This document shows positions 44,801 to 53,349 of a stretch of DNA of 64,000 nt, one piece after another. Origin of the DNA: Maniola hyperantus (Eukaryota > Arthropoda > Insecta > Lepidoptera > Nymphalidae). The notes beneath the pieces were generated by a model. It was not told where the DNA came from, ran no database searches, and saw nothing but the letters and a program-made list of their open reading frames with translations. The stretch's first letter is position 1; every line of letters starts with the position of its first letter. Where the stretch lies: assembly GCF_902806685.2 (NCBI RefSeq), contig NC_048561.1, positions 992,001 through 1,056,000 on the forward strand, given 5' to 3'. The position numbers were made by a program, and so were the translations under genes.

Positions 44801-47800
44801 AACATACCAGTTCGCACTATATGTAGACCAGTTCCTACGACCCAACACCTGCACCATCTTCCGAGGAGGCGCAGAATCATGATCGTGCGACGTACCATCA
44901 AGAACGACGCCGTCGTCGCTGGTAAGTTAATGTTCCCATGGGAACAGACCTTTTTCTACGACAATCTGACTTGTTCCTGTGGTACACTGACTGCTTCTAC
45001 TGACAAACATACCAGTTCGCACTATATGTAGACCAATTCCTACGTTCCAACACCTGCTCAATCTTCCGAGGAGGCTCAGAATCATGATCGTGCGACGTAC
45101 CATCAAGAACGACGCCGTCGTCGCTGGTAAGTTAATGTTCCCATGGGAACAGACCTTTTTCTACGACAATCTGACTTGTTCCTGTGGTACACTGACTGCT
45201 TCTACTGACAAACATACCAGTTCGCACTATATGTAGACCAGTTCCTACGGCCCAACACCTGCACCATCTTCCGAGGAGGCTCAGAATCATGATCGTGCGA
45301 CGTACCATCAAGAACGACGCCGTCGTCGCTGGTAAGTTGATGTTCCCATGGGAACAGACCTGTTCCCACGACAAACTGACTTGTTCCTGTGGTATACTGA
45401 CTGCTTCTACAGGCACTGACTTGAGGAAACTTTATTTCACCATTTCTTAAACGAATCATCGTTTTCCGCAGGCGGAGGCGCGATAGACATGGAGCTGTCG
45501 AAACACTTGCGCGACCACTCGAAGACGATCGCGGGCAAGGAGCAGTTGCTCATAGCAGCTGTCGCGCGAGCGTTCGAGGCGATCCCGCGACAGTTGTGCG
45601 ACAACGCGGGCTTCGACGCGACCAACCTGCTCAACAAGCTGCGACAGAAGCATCACCAAGGTAAAAGAATTAACCCGCCACGACTTAATCCTAATTGCTA
45701 ATGACGGTCTTAAATGGAAACACGCCAGCTTATATTGAATGCACTGTAACTATTAAGTATTATCATCACTTCAGGCTGAATATAATATGCATTTTCGAAA
45801 GAAATTATTGATTGTACAGTGGCCGGCAAGAAATATTGTACATCGACCTTTAGATGAGATTTCGACTTTGTAGAGCGTTGTCTCTGATACTCATACCTAT
45901 GTGACGGTTTTTCGATCTTGTGGCGGTTGCCACATTAGAAATTAGATGGCGCTATTCAATCGATAACAGTCCATGACATAGTCCCGAACAAATGTACCGC
46001 CGACTTTACTCGCACTAACGGAGTTTTCTGCAATCTGGACTAAATAAAGGAGTTTCAAGATACAATCGTCGTCGACCCACATGGCGCTATCGAGCACAAC
46101 CAACCGCTCGGTGGGAGATCTCCCTTTGATACGGTCGAGCCTGCACACCGCTCCCGTACAATCTCATGGTCGTGGATCGGTCGTCACCCATCCACTTACC
46201 GACTTGTTCAACGTTGCTTAGCCAGCTCAATTGTAGTATATGGGCCATCGCAACTAAATTCACCTACTTACCTACTAATATTTTGCTCAATAGGCGAGGT
46301 GTGGTACGGAGTGGACATTCTCAAAGAGGACATCGCGGACAACTTCGTCGCTTGCGTGTGGGAGCCGGCCGTCGTCAAGATCAACGCCATAACCGCCGCG
46401 TGCGAGGCCGCCGCCCAGGTAAACGCGTTAGCGCCAGGGGCGATAATTACCAAATTTAACCAATAACATTTACTTTTTAACAAAAAACCGGCCAAGTGCG
46501 AGTCAGGCTCGCGCAATGAGGGTTCCGTACTACAGTCGTATTTTTTCGACATTTTGCACGATAATTAAAAAACTATGATGCATAAAAATAAATAAAAATC
46601 TGTTTTAGAATGTACAGGTGAAGACCTTTCATATGATACCCCACTTGATATAGGCACTCACTTCGAAAGTTGAAAATACTAATTATTAGTTCATGACCAC
46701 AATTTCATTTTTTTTGTGTGATCTAACCCTAAATTCACGGTTTTCAGATTTTTCCCCAAATGTCAGCTATAAGATCTACCTACCTTCCAAATTTCATGAT
46801 TATAGGTCAACGGGAAGTACCCTGTAGGTTTCTTGACAGACAGACAACAAAGTGATCCTATAAGGGTTCCGTTTTTTCCGTTTTTGAGGTACGGATTCCT
46901 AAAAGTATACCAAATTGCAAAAATAACACCCATTTAAGGGCGGGGGCATGTTAAGATACGTTAGGGTGGCCCCAGAAGGCGTGCCCGTCGCTTGCGTGTG
47001 GGAGTCGGCCGTCGTCAAGATCAACACTATATCCGCCGCACAGGTAAACGCGTAAACGCCACGGCCGATAATTCAGAAATGAGGAGATCCGTAGGAGAAC
47101 TAGAGTAACCGACATAGCTCAACGGGTTGCGAAGCTGAAGTGGCAATGGGCAGGGCACATAGTTCGTACAACCGATAGACGTTGGGGTCCCAAGGTGCTG
47201 GAATGGCGACCTCGCACCGGAAGACGCAGTGTTGGAAGAGTGAAGACCCCCCCACTAGGTGGACGGACGACATCAGACGAGTCGCAGGGAGCCGCTGGAT
47301 GGCGGCGGCGCAAGACCGTGGCGTGTGGAAGTCTCTACAAGAACCCTATGTCCAGCAGTGGACGTCTATCGGGCGATAATTACCAAAAAAATACCAAATT
47401 GCAGAACTAAGAATCTTCAGGGCGGGAGCATGTAACGACTGCGGTATTTGACAACTAGTCAAATCAGTAACTTTTTAATTTTTATCTAACGTCAAAACGC
47501 GCGCTTAGTATGTGAGATTCTATGAAATACTGGAATGTGACGTCAGATCATAATGACGTACTTTTTTAGTGTAATCAATAATTCAATCATCAGTCCGTCC
47601 GTCCGTCATTCCTTTTTTTAAAAATATTTGTGCTCGCGACTTCGTAGGCGTAGACTACACAAATTTCAAACCCCTATTTCACCCCCTTAGGGGTTGAATT
47701 TTCGAAAATCTTTTCTTAGCGGATGCCTACGTCATAATAGCTATCTGCATGCCAAACAGCCCGATTCATCCAGTAGTTTGAGCTGTGCGTTGATAGATCA

Positions 47801-47999
47801 ATCAGTCAGTCAGTCACCTTTTTCTTTTATATATTTATATATTTAGATATGTACCGCGCGTAAAGCCTACTCATACTACTATTTTTGTTTTTCTCCTTTA
47901 CAGATCCTTTCAATCGACGAAACCATCAAAAACGTGAAGAGTGGAGGCGGCGATATGCCCGCCCCCGGCCGCGGCATGGGGCGCCCTCGTATGGGCTAA
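28435..47999 (+). CDS. CCT7: T-complex protein 1 subunit eta (CCT7), complete, 543 aa
   Basis: Fourteen exons: 28435-28437, 30287-30385, 31138-31233, 32983-33048, 35231-35306, 37197-37308, 37894-38027, 39015-39190, 40035-40189, 42931-43100, 44377-44511, 45472-45660, 46294-46418 and 47904-47999. Phases agree at all joins, giving 543 aa. This group II chaperonin subunit forms one position in each ring of cytosolic TRiC/CCT and helps fold actin, tubulin and other proteins using ATP. ATP-site motifs are GPRGMDK (40-46), NDGATI (59-64), GDGTTS (90-95) and GGGAI (408-412). The eta C-terminus is GRGMGRPRMG. Oddities: exon 1 is only the ATG, intron 5 is GC-AG, exons 8, 11 and 13 have partial copies in the following introns, and introns carry many transposons. 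Identity is nearly certain. Confidence 0.97.
29366..29740. mobile_element. SINE head joined to an inverted second SINE
   Basis: A tRNA-like head (29366-29433, plus) is followed by a second-family SINE on the minus strand (29440-29740). It lies in CCT7 intron 1. The remaining intron 1 sequence (28440-29360) shows nothing recognised. Confidence 0.6.
29796..30232 (-). mobile_element. 5'-truncated Jockey-like LINE with poly(A)
   Basis: A run of about 27 T on the plus strand is the poly(A) tail of a minus-strand element. The frame 29936-30217 reads WGSACDSSLNILQRMQN...RSIANTPWF...LLMHPNPLA, a Jockey-type C-terminal region. It ends about 55 bp before CCT7 exon 2. Confidence 0.75.
31690..31815 (-). 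mobile_element. tRNA-Phe-like SINE, minus strand
   Basis: Matches 11145-11290 in reverse complement, including the T-arm-like 'gcaacgggcggggtttgaac'. It lies in CCT7 intron 3. Confidence 0.65.
32085..32675. repeat. Inverted-repeat element in CCT7 intron 3
   Basis: 'aatatttttttggttttgca' near 32090 is mirrored by 'tgcaaaaccaaaaaaaaatt' near 32650. It is probably a MITE-type element. The neighbourhood (31330-31530, 32290-32450) has two diverged copies of another block ('caatcattattacaatctca'). Confidence 0.5.
33450..34050. repeat. Two dispersed repeats in CCT7 intron 4
   Basis: A (GACT)n-type repeat (33450-33695) and a 'gcgacttcgtccgcg' family copy on the minus strand (33890-34050). Confidence 0.65.
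34066..34470 (-). mobile_element. 5'-truncated non-LTR retrotransposon
   Basis: The poly(T) start at 34070 marks its tail. The frame 34144-34425 has AQELFDLVPPSPFYHRTARH, ARVWNTLPRSVFPVNYNPGI and NRHLLGKR motifs of the region after reverse transcriptase. A related 3' fragment is at 14466-14720. Confidence 0.7.
34795..35016 (+). repeat. A-rich tract and TTTC microsatellite
   Basis: 34795-34888 is almost pure A with scattered T, followed by (TTTA)n and, at 34990-35016, (CTTT)n. These are probably tails of two retroelement insertions. A similar (TTTC)n tail is at 62882-62908. Confidence 0.8.
35843..36567 (+). mobile_element. Two tandem tRNA-derived SINE copies
   Basis: Copy 1 is 35843-36150 and copy 2 is 36272-36567. 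Both have B-box 'ggttcgatcccgggcacg' and end at 'gtgagccgg'. They lie in CCT7 intron 5 just before the LINE insertion. Confidence 0.8.
36613..37180 (-). mobile_element. LINE fragment with 32-bp target duplication at CCT7 exon 6
   Basis: The segments 36581-36612 and 37181-37212 match at 30 of 32 bases and are exactly 600 bp apart. The second contains the real intron 5 acceptor and the start of exon 6; the first is its duplicate. Between them lie poly(T) at the left and a minus-strand frame (36792-37145). The frame contains LTGHCGLKRHMYNL...CRLCHESPETPMHIICFCPAL, the zinc-knuckle region typical of LINE C-termini. This layout fits target-primed insertion of a 5'-truncated LINE. Confidence 0.8.
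37320..38815. repeat. Repeats in CCT7 introns 6 and 7
   Basis: Intron 6 holds a 'ccaagtgcgagggttccgta' family repeat (37320-37720). Intron 7 holds a SINE head (38040-38120), a (GACT)n-type repeat (38110-38300) and a 'gggtgtaaccag' TIR element (38298-38815). A 'gtacacaatctctaaact' MITE is nested inside the latter at 38488-38625. Confidence 0.65.
39262..39875 (+). repeat. Four extra copies of CCT7 exon 8 with 5' splice site
   Basis: Units of exactly 179 bp repeat the last 108 bases of exon 8 (39083-39190), its donor gtaagt and ~65 bp of intron. Copied exon parts start at 39262, 39441, 39620 and 39799. The first three are nearly identical; the fourth has lost about 33 bases. The donor is kept in every copy. 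A pyrimidine-rich 'cttttacccctgtag' in each intron part could act as acceptor and would bring in a stop codon. Confidence 0.92.
40471..42644 (-). mobile_element. IS630-Tc1-mariner-type transposon, apparently complete, 2174 bp
   Basis: 32-bp terminal inverted repeats (40471-40502 and 42613-42644) match at 31 of 32 positions; only the outermost base differs. TA flanks both sides at 40469-40470 and 42645-42646, and comparison with an empty copy shows a TA target duplication. One long transposase frame fills the middle. The near-perfect TIRs and open frame point to a young insertion. Confidence 0.9.
40730..42070 (-). CDS. DDE transposase, 446 aa
   Basis: ATG at 42068-42070 and TAA at 40730-40732, without stop or intron. 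The N-terminal third has a helix-turn-helix-like segment (VADALNIGQRTVRRITKKKY). The DDE/RNase-H-fold core shows the first Asp in VVFLDETWLNANH, the second in IIIMDNAPYHS and the Glu in NAIELVWAQIKGYAA, all present. 82 residues separate the second Asp from the Glu, because an insert follows the second acid; in classic mariner/Tc1 the gap is 34. From memory a DD82E group called Sailor has been described. Assignment to it is likely but not checked. The C-terminus is acidic and Ser-rich. It probably catalyses cut-and-paste transposition at TA sites. Confidence 0.9.
   Translation of the reverse strand: MTERTQRTVLNSQTREFLIRLRNYFDREAQNGGPILPITSVVERVADALNIGQRTVRRITKKKYGETGTEENKLHTPKKRKRAKPVVGIDSFDADAIRRHVYGYYLQKEYPTRKKLVHSLKEAGLFFGGESSLTKILKTIGFRYKKCNKRKILMERFDIAMARYTFLRQVKEIKNWQNVVFLDETWLNANHTVGRSWNDDTAASTSKVPVGKGSRLIICHAGTINGFVEGSLMAFASKTTGDYHEDMNGEKFTEWFTSMLCSLPEPSIIIMDNAPYHSMQIDKPPAQSQKKADIVAWLRKNGVDANMNMLKAELVRLLKENKPTKIRYVIDEIALEHGHRVIRLPPYHCEYNAIELVWAQIKGYAARHNTEPPFTTKKMLKLLEEACEHVTKGDWEKVVNRTVKLIREDYERDVKIDNIIENEHIIINVCDDSSDDSENSSMDESD
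43108..43310 (+). repeat. TCAC/CACA microsatellite in CCT7 intron 10
   Basis: (CTCA)n and (CACA)n mixtures start seven bases after the exon 10 donor. The overlapping open frames rich in S, H and T are artefacts of this repeat. Confidence 0.9.
43598..43916 (+). mobile_element. tRNA-type SINE, second family
   Basis: Head 'gacctccctggcgcagtggt' and B box 'cccgggttcgattcccggc', then the body shared with 26675-26960, ending 'ttaccaccaggtgagattgc'. It lies in CCT7 intron 10. Confidence 0.8.
44021..44290 (+). repeat. 20-bp tandem array 'aaaattcgagtacattagat'
   Basis: About 13 units with very few changes (gat/ggt, aaaatt/agaatt), just upstream of CCT7 exon 11. Confidence 0.92.
44520..45345 (+). repeat. 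Four extra copies of CCT7 exon 11 with 5' splice site
   Basis: A 205-bp unit recurs, landmarks 'atcatgatcgtgcgacgtac' at 44466 (real exon), 44671, 44876, 45081 and 45286. Each copy keeps the end of exon 11 and the donor gtaagtt, and has the same internal deletion of exon sequence. Each has a possible acceptor (gtagaccag or tagaccaa) from which the frame to the donor stays open and in phase. The last three copies are almost identical. Confidence 0.92.
45815..46150. other. Partial MITE and unassigned block in CCT7 intron 12
   Basis: 45815-45915 is a broken 'tacatcgacctttag' MITE. 45930-46150 carries a short minus-strand frame (with AMWVDDDCILK) that I do not recognise; it may be a transposon relic. 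Confidence 0.4.
46480..46910 (+). repeat. Dispersed repeat 'ggccaagtgcgagtcagg' in intron 13
   Basis: Full-length relative of 600-1010 and 37320-37720, ending in the 'gaggtacggattcc' border. Confidence 0.7.
46986..47072 (+). pseudogene. Partial duplicate of CCT7 exon 13 with donor
   Basis: Repeats 'cgcttgcgtgtgggag' through 'gtaaacgcg' of exon 13 and intron 13, with the 'gcgaggccgcc' part deleted. It continues after the RTE insertion at 47373 with the same intron sequence ('gggcgataattaccaaa'), so the duplicate was later split. Confidence 0.8.
47073..47372 (+). mobile_element. RTE-type LINE C-terminal fragment with target duplication
   Basis: The frame has PPTRWTDDIRRVAGSRW and RGVWKSLQEPYVQQWTSIGR motifs. 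It is flanked by 'cgataatt' on both sides, a probable target-site duplication. No catalytic domain remains. Confidence 0.75.
47437..47845. repeat. MITE and dispersed repeat before CCT7 exon 14
   Basis: 47437-47590 matches the inner MITE at 18362-18609 ('gaatgtgacgtca'). 47630-47845 is a (GACT)n-type repeat on the minus strand. Confidence 0.65.
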
Positions 48000-48160
48000 T
48001 AGGCACTGCTTACCTACGCTTAATCAACACTAACTGTTATCTACACTCGCGCCGCGAAAGACCACGAACACCGCGAAAGGCCACGAACACCGCGAAAGGC
48101 TACAAACACCGCGAAACTGTGTGCATGGTCAGCGGCGCTATAGTTCAAAATTTTCGTCAA

Positions 48161-48338
48161 CTGATAGGCGTCCACTGCTGGACATAGGTCTCTTGTAGGG
48201 ACTTATATTGTACCCCATCGGTTCCCTAACTTGTTTGATGTCGTCTATCCGACCAGTGGGGGGTCTGCTAACGCTGCACTTTCCGGTGCTAGGTCGCCAT
48301 TCCAGCACCTTGGGACCCCAAACCCATTGCCCTATGTT
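48161..48338 (-). mobile_element. RTE scrap in CCT7 3' UTR
   Basis: Reverse complement of the RTE tail ('ctgctggacataggtctctt'). Three ~19-bp repeats (gaaaggccacgaacaccgc) precede it at 48058-48120. Confidence 0.65.
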
Positions 48339-48372
48339 GAACATGCTATGTAAAAAAATGTTTTTATTTTTA

Positions 48373-48378
48373 AATAAA
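48373..48378 (+). terminator. Candidate CCT7 poly(A) signal AATAAA
   Basis: First clear AATAAA hexamer after the CCT7 stop, 374 bases downstream, followed by T-rich sequence. Confidence 0.5.
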
Positions 48379-48489
48379 CATTTTAGACACGGTTTATTTT
48401 ATTTTATTTTATTTTCGCCATAAATACCAGGTTGCATCTATGGCGAAAATAAAATAAAATAAACTAAAAAACCCAAAAAAAGGAGAAGG

Positions 48490-48968
48490 CAGAAAGGAAT
48501 GTACATCGGCCTTTAGAATGACATTTCGTCTTTGTAGAGCGTTGTCTCTGTCGCTCATACCTATGTGACGTTTTGTCGGTCGCAATCTCCTTGCAAAGGT
48601 CGATGTACATTACTTTCTGTAGCGTACTGTACTACTATAGTCTTCTCAATTGGTATGCATAGCAATGTTAAAGTTAAAAGTTAATTTAAATAAAACTTAC
48701 GGACCGTCTAAAATGTTTTTATATTTCTCACGCCTTTTAAGAGATAAGTTATTTTAGTTATTTAAATAATTTTGTTATTGCATTGACTTGCCATACAAAT
48801 AAGATTAATTAATTATTACATTATAAGTCCCGCAAATTGTTAATGCGCGTGGCTGACATTTTAGTGACGTCAGCACTAGACTGAAGGTTCGAGCTGATAG
48901 TATATTTTTCTTTCGGCTGACGTCAAAATGACGTCATTTCGATGTTACTGAGACTTGGTTCCAGCGCA
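48490..48968. mobile_element. Two MITEs downstream of CCT7
   Basis: 48490-48641 is a palindromic 'tgtacatcggcc' MITE. 48822-48968 is an ataagtcccgc MITE lacking its right end. Confidence 0.7.
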
Positions 48969-49093
48969 AATTCGTTTTCTTAGTTGACTTGATACAAATC
49001 GCTGAAACCTTGCCGGAGAAACGCGTAAGCGACGCAATGGGCCGGCGCTTTAGACTTTCTGGGAGTTAGGTGTATCACTTGTATCATGATTGT

Positions 49094-49452
49094 ACAGTAC
49101 GCGGCAGAAAGTAATGTACATCGACCTTTAGATAGGAGATAGGAGGATAGGAGAGGAGATAGCGGATTTGTAGCGCATTGGCTCTATCGTTGAGACCGAC
49201 AAAACGTCACATACAGTGCGACAAGGCTATCTTGGCACGTGGCGAAACTCGGAACTAACGTCGCCGTCAAGTGTCCCCTTTGTTCTTGTTTGAATATTCT
49301 TAGCATTTGTTCTCCAACAGCGCCCCCCTGTCAATATCATTCAAGTGCCAAGAGAACCTTGTACTGTAGGCATGAGTGACAGAGACAACGCTCTACAAAG
49401 CTGAAAAGTCATTCTAAAGGCCGATGTACATTACTTTCTGCCGCGAACTGTA
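49094..49452. mobile_element. Palindromic MITE split by a 'cagtgcgacaagg' MITE
   Basis: The outer element is 49094-49211 plus 49369-49452. The inner one is 49214-49366, flanked by TA on both sides, so the inner family inserts at TA. Confidence 0.8.
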
Positions 49453-49593
49453 AGTCATGTTGTTGAATGTTCTTTTATAGCAAGTCAATGTAATATTCAT
49501 AATAATATTATAATACTATGTAATAATAATATTAAAATTATTAACTGAATTTCTGTTTGTTTTATTGTTTTTCCCTCTCCCCGATTGCCATCT

Positions 49594-50360
49594 CGACCTG
49601 CCACGTATTGTAGGTTACTACGTTCGACCTGCCACGTATTGTAGGTAACTACTACGTTCGACCTGCCACGTATTGTAGGGAACTACTACGTTAGACCTGC
49701 CACGTTTTGTAGGTAACTACTACGTTCGACCTGCCACGTTTTGTAAGTAACTACTACGTTCGACCTGCCACGTTTTGTAGGTAACTACAACGTTCGACCT
49801 GCCACGTTTTGTAGGGAACTACTACGTTCGACCTGCCACGTATTGTAGGTAACTATTACGTTCGACCTGCCACGTTTTGTAGGTAAATACTACGTTCGAC
49901 CTGACACGTATTGTAGGTTACTAAGTTCGACCTGCCACGTATTGTAGGTAACTACTACGTTCGACCTGCCACGTATTGTAGGGAACTACTACGTTCGACC
50001 TGCCACGTTTTGTAGGTAACTACTACGTTCGACCTGCCACGTTTTGTAGGTAACTACTACGTTCGACCTGCCACGTTTTGTAGGTAACTACTACGTTCGA
50101 CCTGCCACGTTTTGTAGGTAACTACTACGTTCGACCTGCCACGTATTGTAGATAACTACTACGTTCGACCTGCCACGTAGGGAACTACTACGTTCGACCT
50201 GCCACGTATTGTAGGTAACTACTGCGTCCGACCTGCCACGTATTGTAGATAACTACTACGTTCGACCTGCCACGTAGGGAACTACTACGTTCGACCTGCC
50301 ACGTATTGTAGGTAACTACTGCGTCCGACCTGCCACGTTTTGTAGGTAACTACTACGTTC
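49594..50360 (+). repeat. 34-bp minisatellite, ~22 units
   Basis: 'cgacctgccacgt' recurs mostly every 34 bases. Two main unit types differ by attg/tttg, and two shortened units lack the middle. The interior of the array is highly uniform. Confidence 0.93.
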
Positions 50361-50474
50361 AAGAATATTTCTAAACAATATTATATCTTGACTCAATGTT
50401 ATTTATTTTAAGACTAGGGTCAATATAAATGGTCGAAATGGATAGTAATAGATACCTACTGCTTAAGGAGATTC

Positions 50475-50788
50475 ACGTGGCGCAAATCGGAACTAACGTT
50501 GCCGTCAAGTGTCCCCTTTGTTCTTGTTTTGAGTTTGAATATTCTAACCCTTTGTTCTCCAACAGCGCCCCCCGTCACTGTCATTAAAGTGCCAACAGAG
50601 CCTTGTCACACTGTATAAGCTTTCATAGTAGTACAGTGCGACAAGGCCCTCTTGGCACTTGAATGACATCGCCAGGGGGGCGCTGTTGGAGAACAAAGGC
50701 TTAGAATATTCAAACAAGAACAAAGGGGACACTTGACGGCAACGTTAGTTCCGATGTTCGCCACGCGCCAAGATAGCCTTGTCGCACA
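50475..50788. mobile_element. Two 'cagtgcgacaagg' MITEs in opposite orientation
   Basis: 50475-50613 and 50634-50788 are inverted copies of one family with a ~20-bp spacer, so the pair forms a large imperfect palindrome. Other copies are at 14183-14380, 49214-49366, 52848-52975 and 62305-62507. Confidence 0.75.
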
Positions 50789-50871
50789 TACATTAATCAT
50801 TTCAATAGATTCAAAACATGTTATTAAAAAAAAATTAGGTGCTAATAAAAAAAAACGGATTCAAAACTTAA

Positions 50872-51664
50872 CACATTGATGGACAGTAACGTCCACGGAC
50901 GTTCAGATAGTAAATAATGATACGACAGAACGCCTGTAGACGTCATAGTTATTACTCGTGTCACGGCAGTACGTCTGAGGGCGCTTGATTTTCAATACTT
51001 TTACAAGGAAGAACATGTTGTAGTGTCACCGCAAAAGTAATGCGGCTTTCCTACTGTCATCGTACATAGTTCTACAACATGTCAAGTTACACACACATTG
51101 ACAGAATTCCGGTACCCCTCTCCCCGCACAGTACGCTCGTGGGCGTCGTGTTTTCATACATTTAGTCACGTAGTGCGCGTCGGCGGGAGGATTAGTGTCA
51201 CCTCATACTTTCGCGCGCAAATAACGGTTCGAGTGGTAAGTTATCAACGTATTTTTGTGTTTTTATTTATCGAAACATTCAAATTCAATTCATGTAACTT
51301 ACGTATAAGGTAATTGTGCTTCTAATATTAGTAGTTGCTTGTTTTGAATGCAGTTTTTTGGTATTGAAACAATAATGAATTTATCTACAGATGGCGCCTG
51401 GAGATCCGTACGAAAGGGAACAAAAACGGTTGTTAGAATTGTTCAATGAAGTTGAAACTCCGGAATCTAGTGAAGATCCATATGCTGATGATGGGGAATA
51501 CGGGTCCGACAAGGACTACTATCCTTCAGGCGACGCCTATATGCGTTCTGTCACTCAACAACATTGTACATACAACCGCATTGCCACTACGCCCATAGGC
51601 AATGTATGAGAATAAGAAGTGTCATTTAGGAAGAAATTCTTAACTTGTACTGTCCACCAACGTG
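50872..51664 (+). mobile_element. piggyBac-like deletion derivative, 793 bp
   Basis: TTAA flanks both sides (50868-50871 and 51665-51668). The ends 'cacattgatggacagta' and the complement 'cacgttggtggacagta' are near-matching TIRs. It retains a 5' untranslated region, an intron (donor gtaagt near 51235, acceptor ctacag at 51390) and a short frame, but no transposase core. Confidence 0.75.
51391..51609 (+). CDS. Short ORF left from a piggyBac-like transposase N-terminus
   Basis: 72 codons from ATG to TGA. The first ~45 residues are acidic (EVETPESSEDPYADDGEYGS), as in piggyBac transposase N-termini. The last ~25 residues probably come from sequence beyond the deletion. The catalytic Asp residues are absent, so it cannot transpose. 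AATAAA follows just outside the element. It could be mistaken for a small host gene. Confidence 0.6.
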   Translation: MAPGDPYEREQKRLLELFNEVETPESSEDPYADDGEYGSDKDYYPSGDAYMRSVTQQHCTYNRIATTPIGNV

Positions 51665-51668
51665 TTAA

Positions 51669-52840
51669 ATACTCAATAAATATTATTTATTTTTAATACT
51701 GATTGTAATATTACGTACATACACATAATATAATTAACGTTTGCTTTCTCATTCACACTAAAAAGAGAGCACAGATAAAGTTACTAATGTGATAAACAGA
51801 GACGCAGCTAACCTATTTTTTGTCCCTTATCGTGTAACCGGTTTTTTCAAGGCAAGACAAGGCATACAACTTTAGTTGCGAAACAAACTTTGAGAATTCA
51901 TGGCGTAATTGTATTTCTCATTAGTTATTTACTTGTTTTCACATAAAACACGTTTAATACAAATATTGTTGATCGGTTAATACAAATATTGAGTACTAAA
52001 CAATGGTAATAATTTTCGTGTTATTCATCGTTACGTCGTGCTATCGCTATCTCATACGCGGTTACACAGTACTTACATCTACCTTTATTACTCTATCTAC
52101 GAAATAATAAGTTAATTATGATACATTTTTCCTTAACTGATTTAACGGGTAAACAGTTCGTAGAAAACTTCTCTACCCTTGTTTCACTAAATCTATCCCA
52201 TTGGAACATATTTAATCAAATCATTGTTATATATACACATAACCTTAATTATTATTATACACTTTGACAATTAATAGAAGATTAAATAAATATGTCTGAT
52301 TTCTTATTTTAAATCACATTATTATTCTTTGTACATAACTTTTTTAAAGGTGTCTTAATTGGATCCTAAAATAATAACAAGCTAGCAAATAATTTACAAA
52401 AAATTTATTCGATCGATAAGTGAAATAAAAATGCATTTAAATTTTGCATGTCAAACTTCGCCGCGAAAACGCTACCCGCCATCTTTTTAGGTTCGTGAGC
52501 TGTCATGACGTCACACGGATTGGTAAGCAACGGTGTTTTCTTAGTGAAATACAGTACAATTTCAATATATGTGACGTCACAGTCGGAATTAACATGGCGG
52601 CTGCGGTACCATGCGTTTTGGATATTTGTAGAACGAATAAAAAAATGTAATCTTTAAAATGAATCGTAAAATTCATTATATAATTTTATAAACTAAAATT
52701 GATTATAGATTTTTAGATTTTTTCTCACTTGGTGTAAAATACCGTATTATAATTATTATAAACTTTGTATAATGTTAATGACTGAACACGATTAATTTTA
52801 TATGTCTCCAAACCACTAATTATTGTACAAAACATAGATA
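51669..52840. other. AT-rich intergenic stretch
   Basis: I see no gene or strong repeat. A block near 52480-52590 has two TGACGTCA-type sites and may be an old MITE. Confidence 0.4.
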
Positions 52841-52847
52841 CAGTGCG

Positions 52848-53340
52848 ACAAGGCTCTCTTGGCACTTGAATGACATTGACAGGGGGGCGCTGTTGTAGAA
52901 CAAATAGAAATAGAAATAGTTTTTGTTTCAAAGGCTTAGAATATTCAAACAAGAACAAAGGGGACGACTACAAGGTCTTCTCCGGTTGGCCGAAGAATAG
53001 AATAGAATAGAATGTTTTTTTATTCATGTAAACTTTTTACAAGTGTTTATGAATAGTCAGGTAGTTTTAATTTACCACCCCAAGAAGGCCCAGCGGGGGT
53101 ACGGGCCTCGAGGCGTAGCCTCCTTACCCAGGCAGGGCGCAGGGTATTCATGTTACCCCGGTGTTGGTCTTCTAGCCGGCATTTCACCGGCTAGGGCCCG
53201 CCATCTTGGCTTGGGGCCACGTGGCTGGTTGTGTTCCCCGCTGCGGGCGATAAGATTCGCCGTCGCGCACGGGGGTGATGTCTGGTCCGGTGGCAACGTT
53301 AGTTCCGATTTTCGCCACCTGCGTGTGTGTTTCACACATA
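52848..53340. repeat. MITE and GC-rich repeat before the THAP-ZAD gene 3' end
   Basis: 52848-52975 is a 'gcgacaagg' MITE. 52985-53340 begins with (GAATA)n and 'acttgtaaaaagtttacat'-type sequence (also at 2440-2490), then a GC-rich unassigned block. Confidence 0.5.
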
Positions 53341-53349
53341 CACACAGAC

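Noticed and set aside
44316..45459. Minus-strand frames up to 126 codons
   Set aside because: Antisense shadows of the exon 11 repeat units, following their 205-bp period.
49594..50360. Possible CRISPR-like array
   Set aside because: Units are contiguous 34-bp tandem repeats with no unique spacers, in a eukaryotic window. It is a minisatellite.
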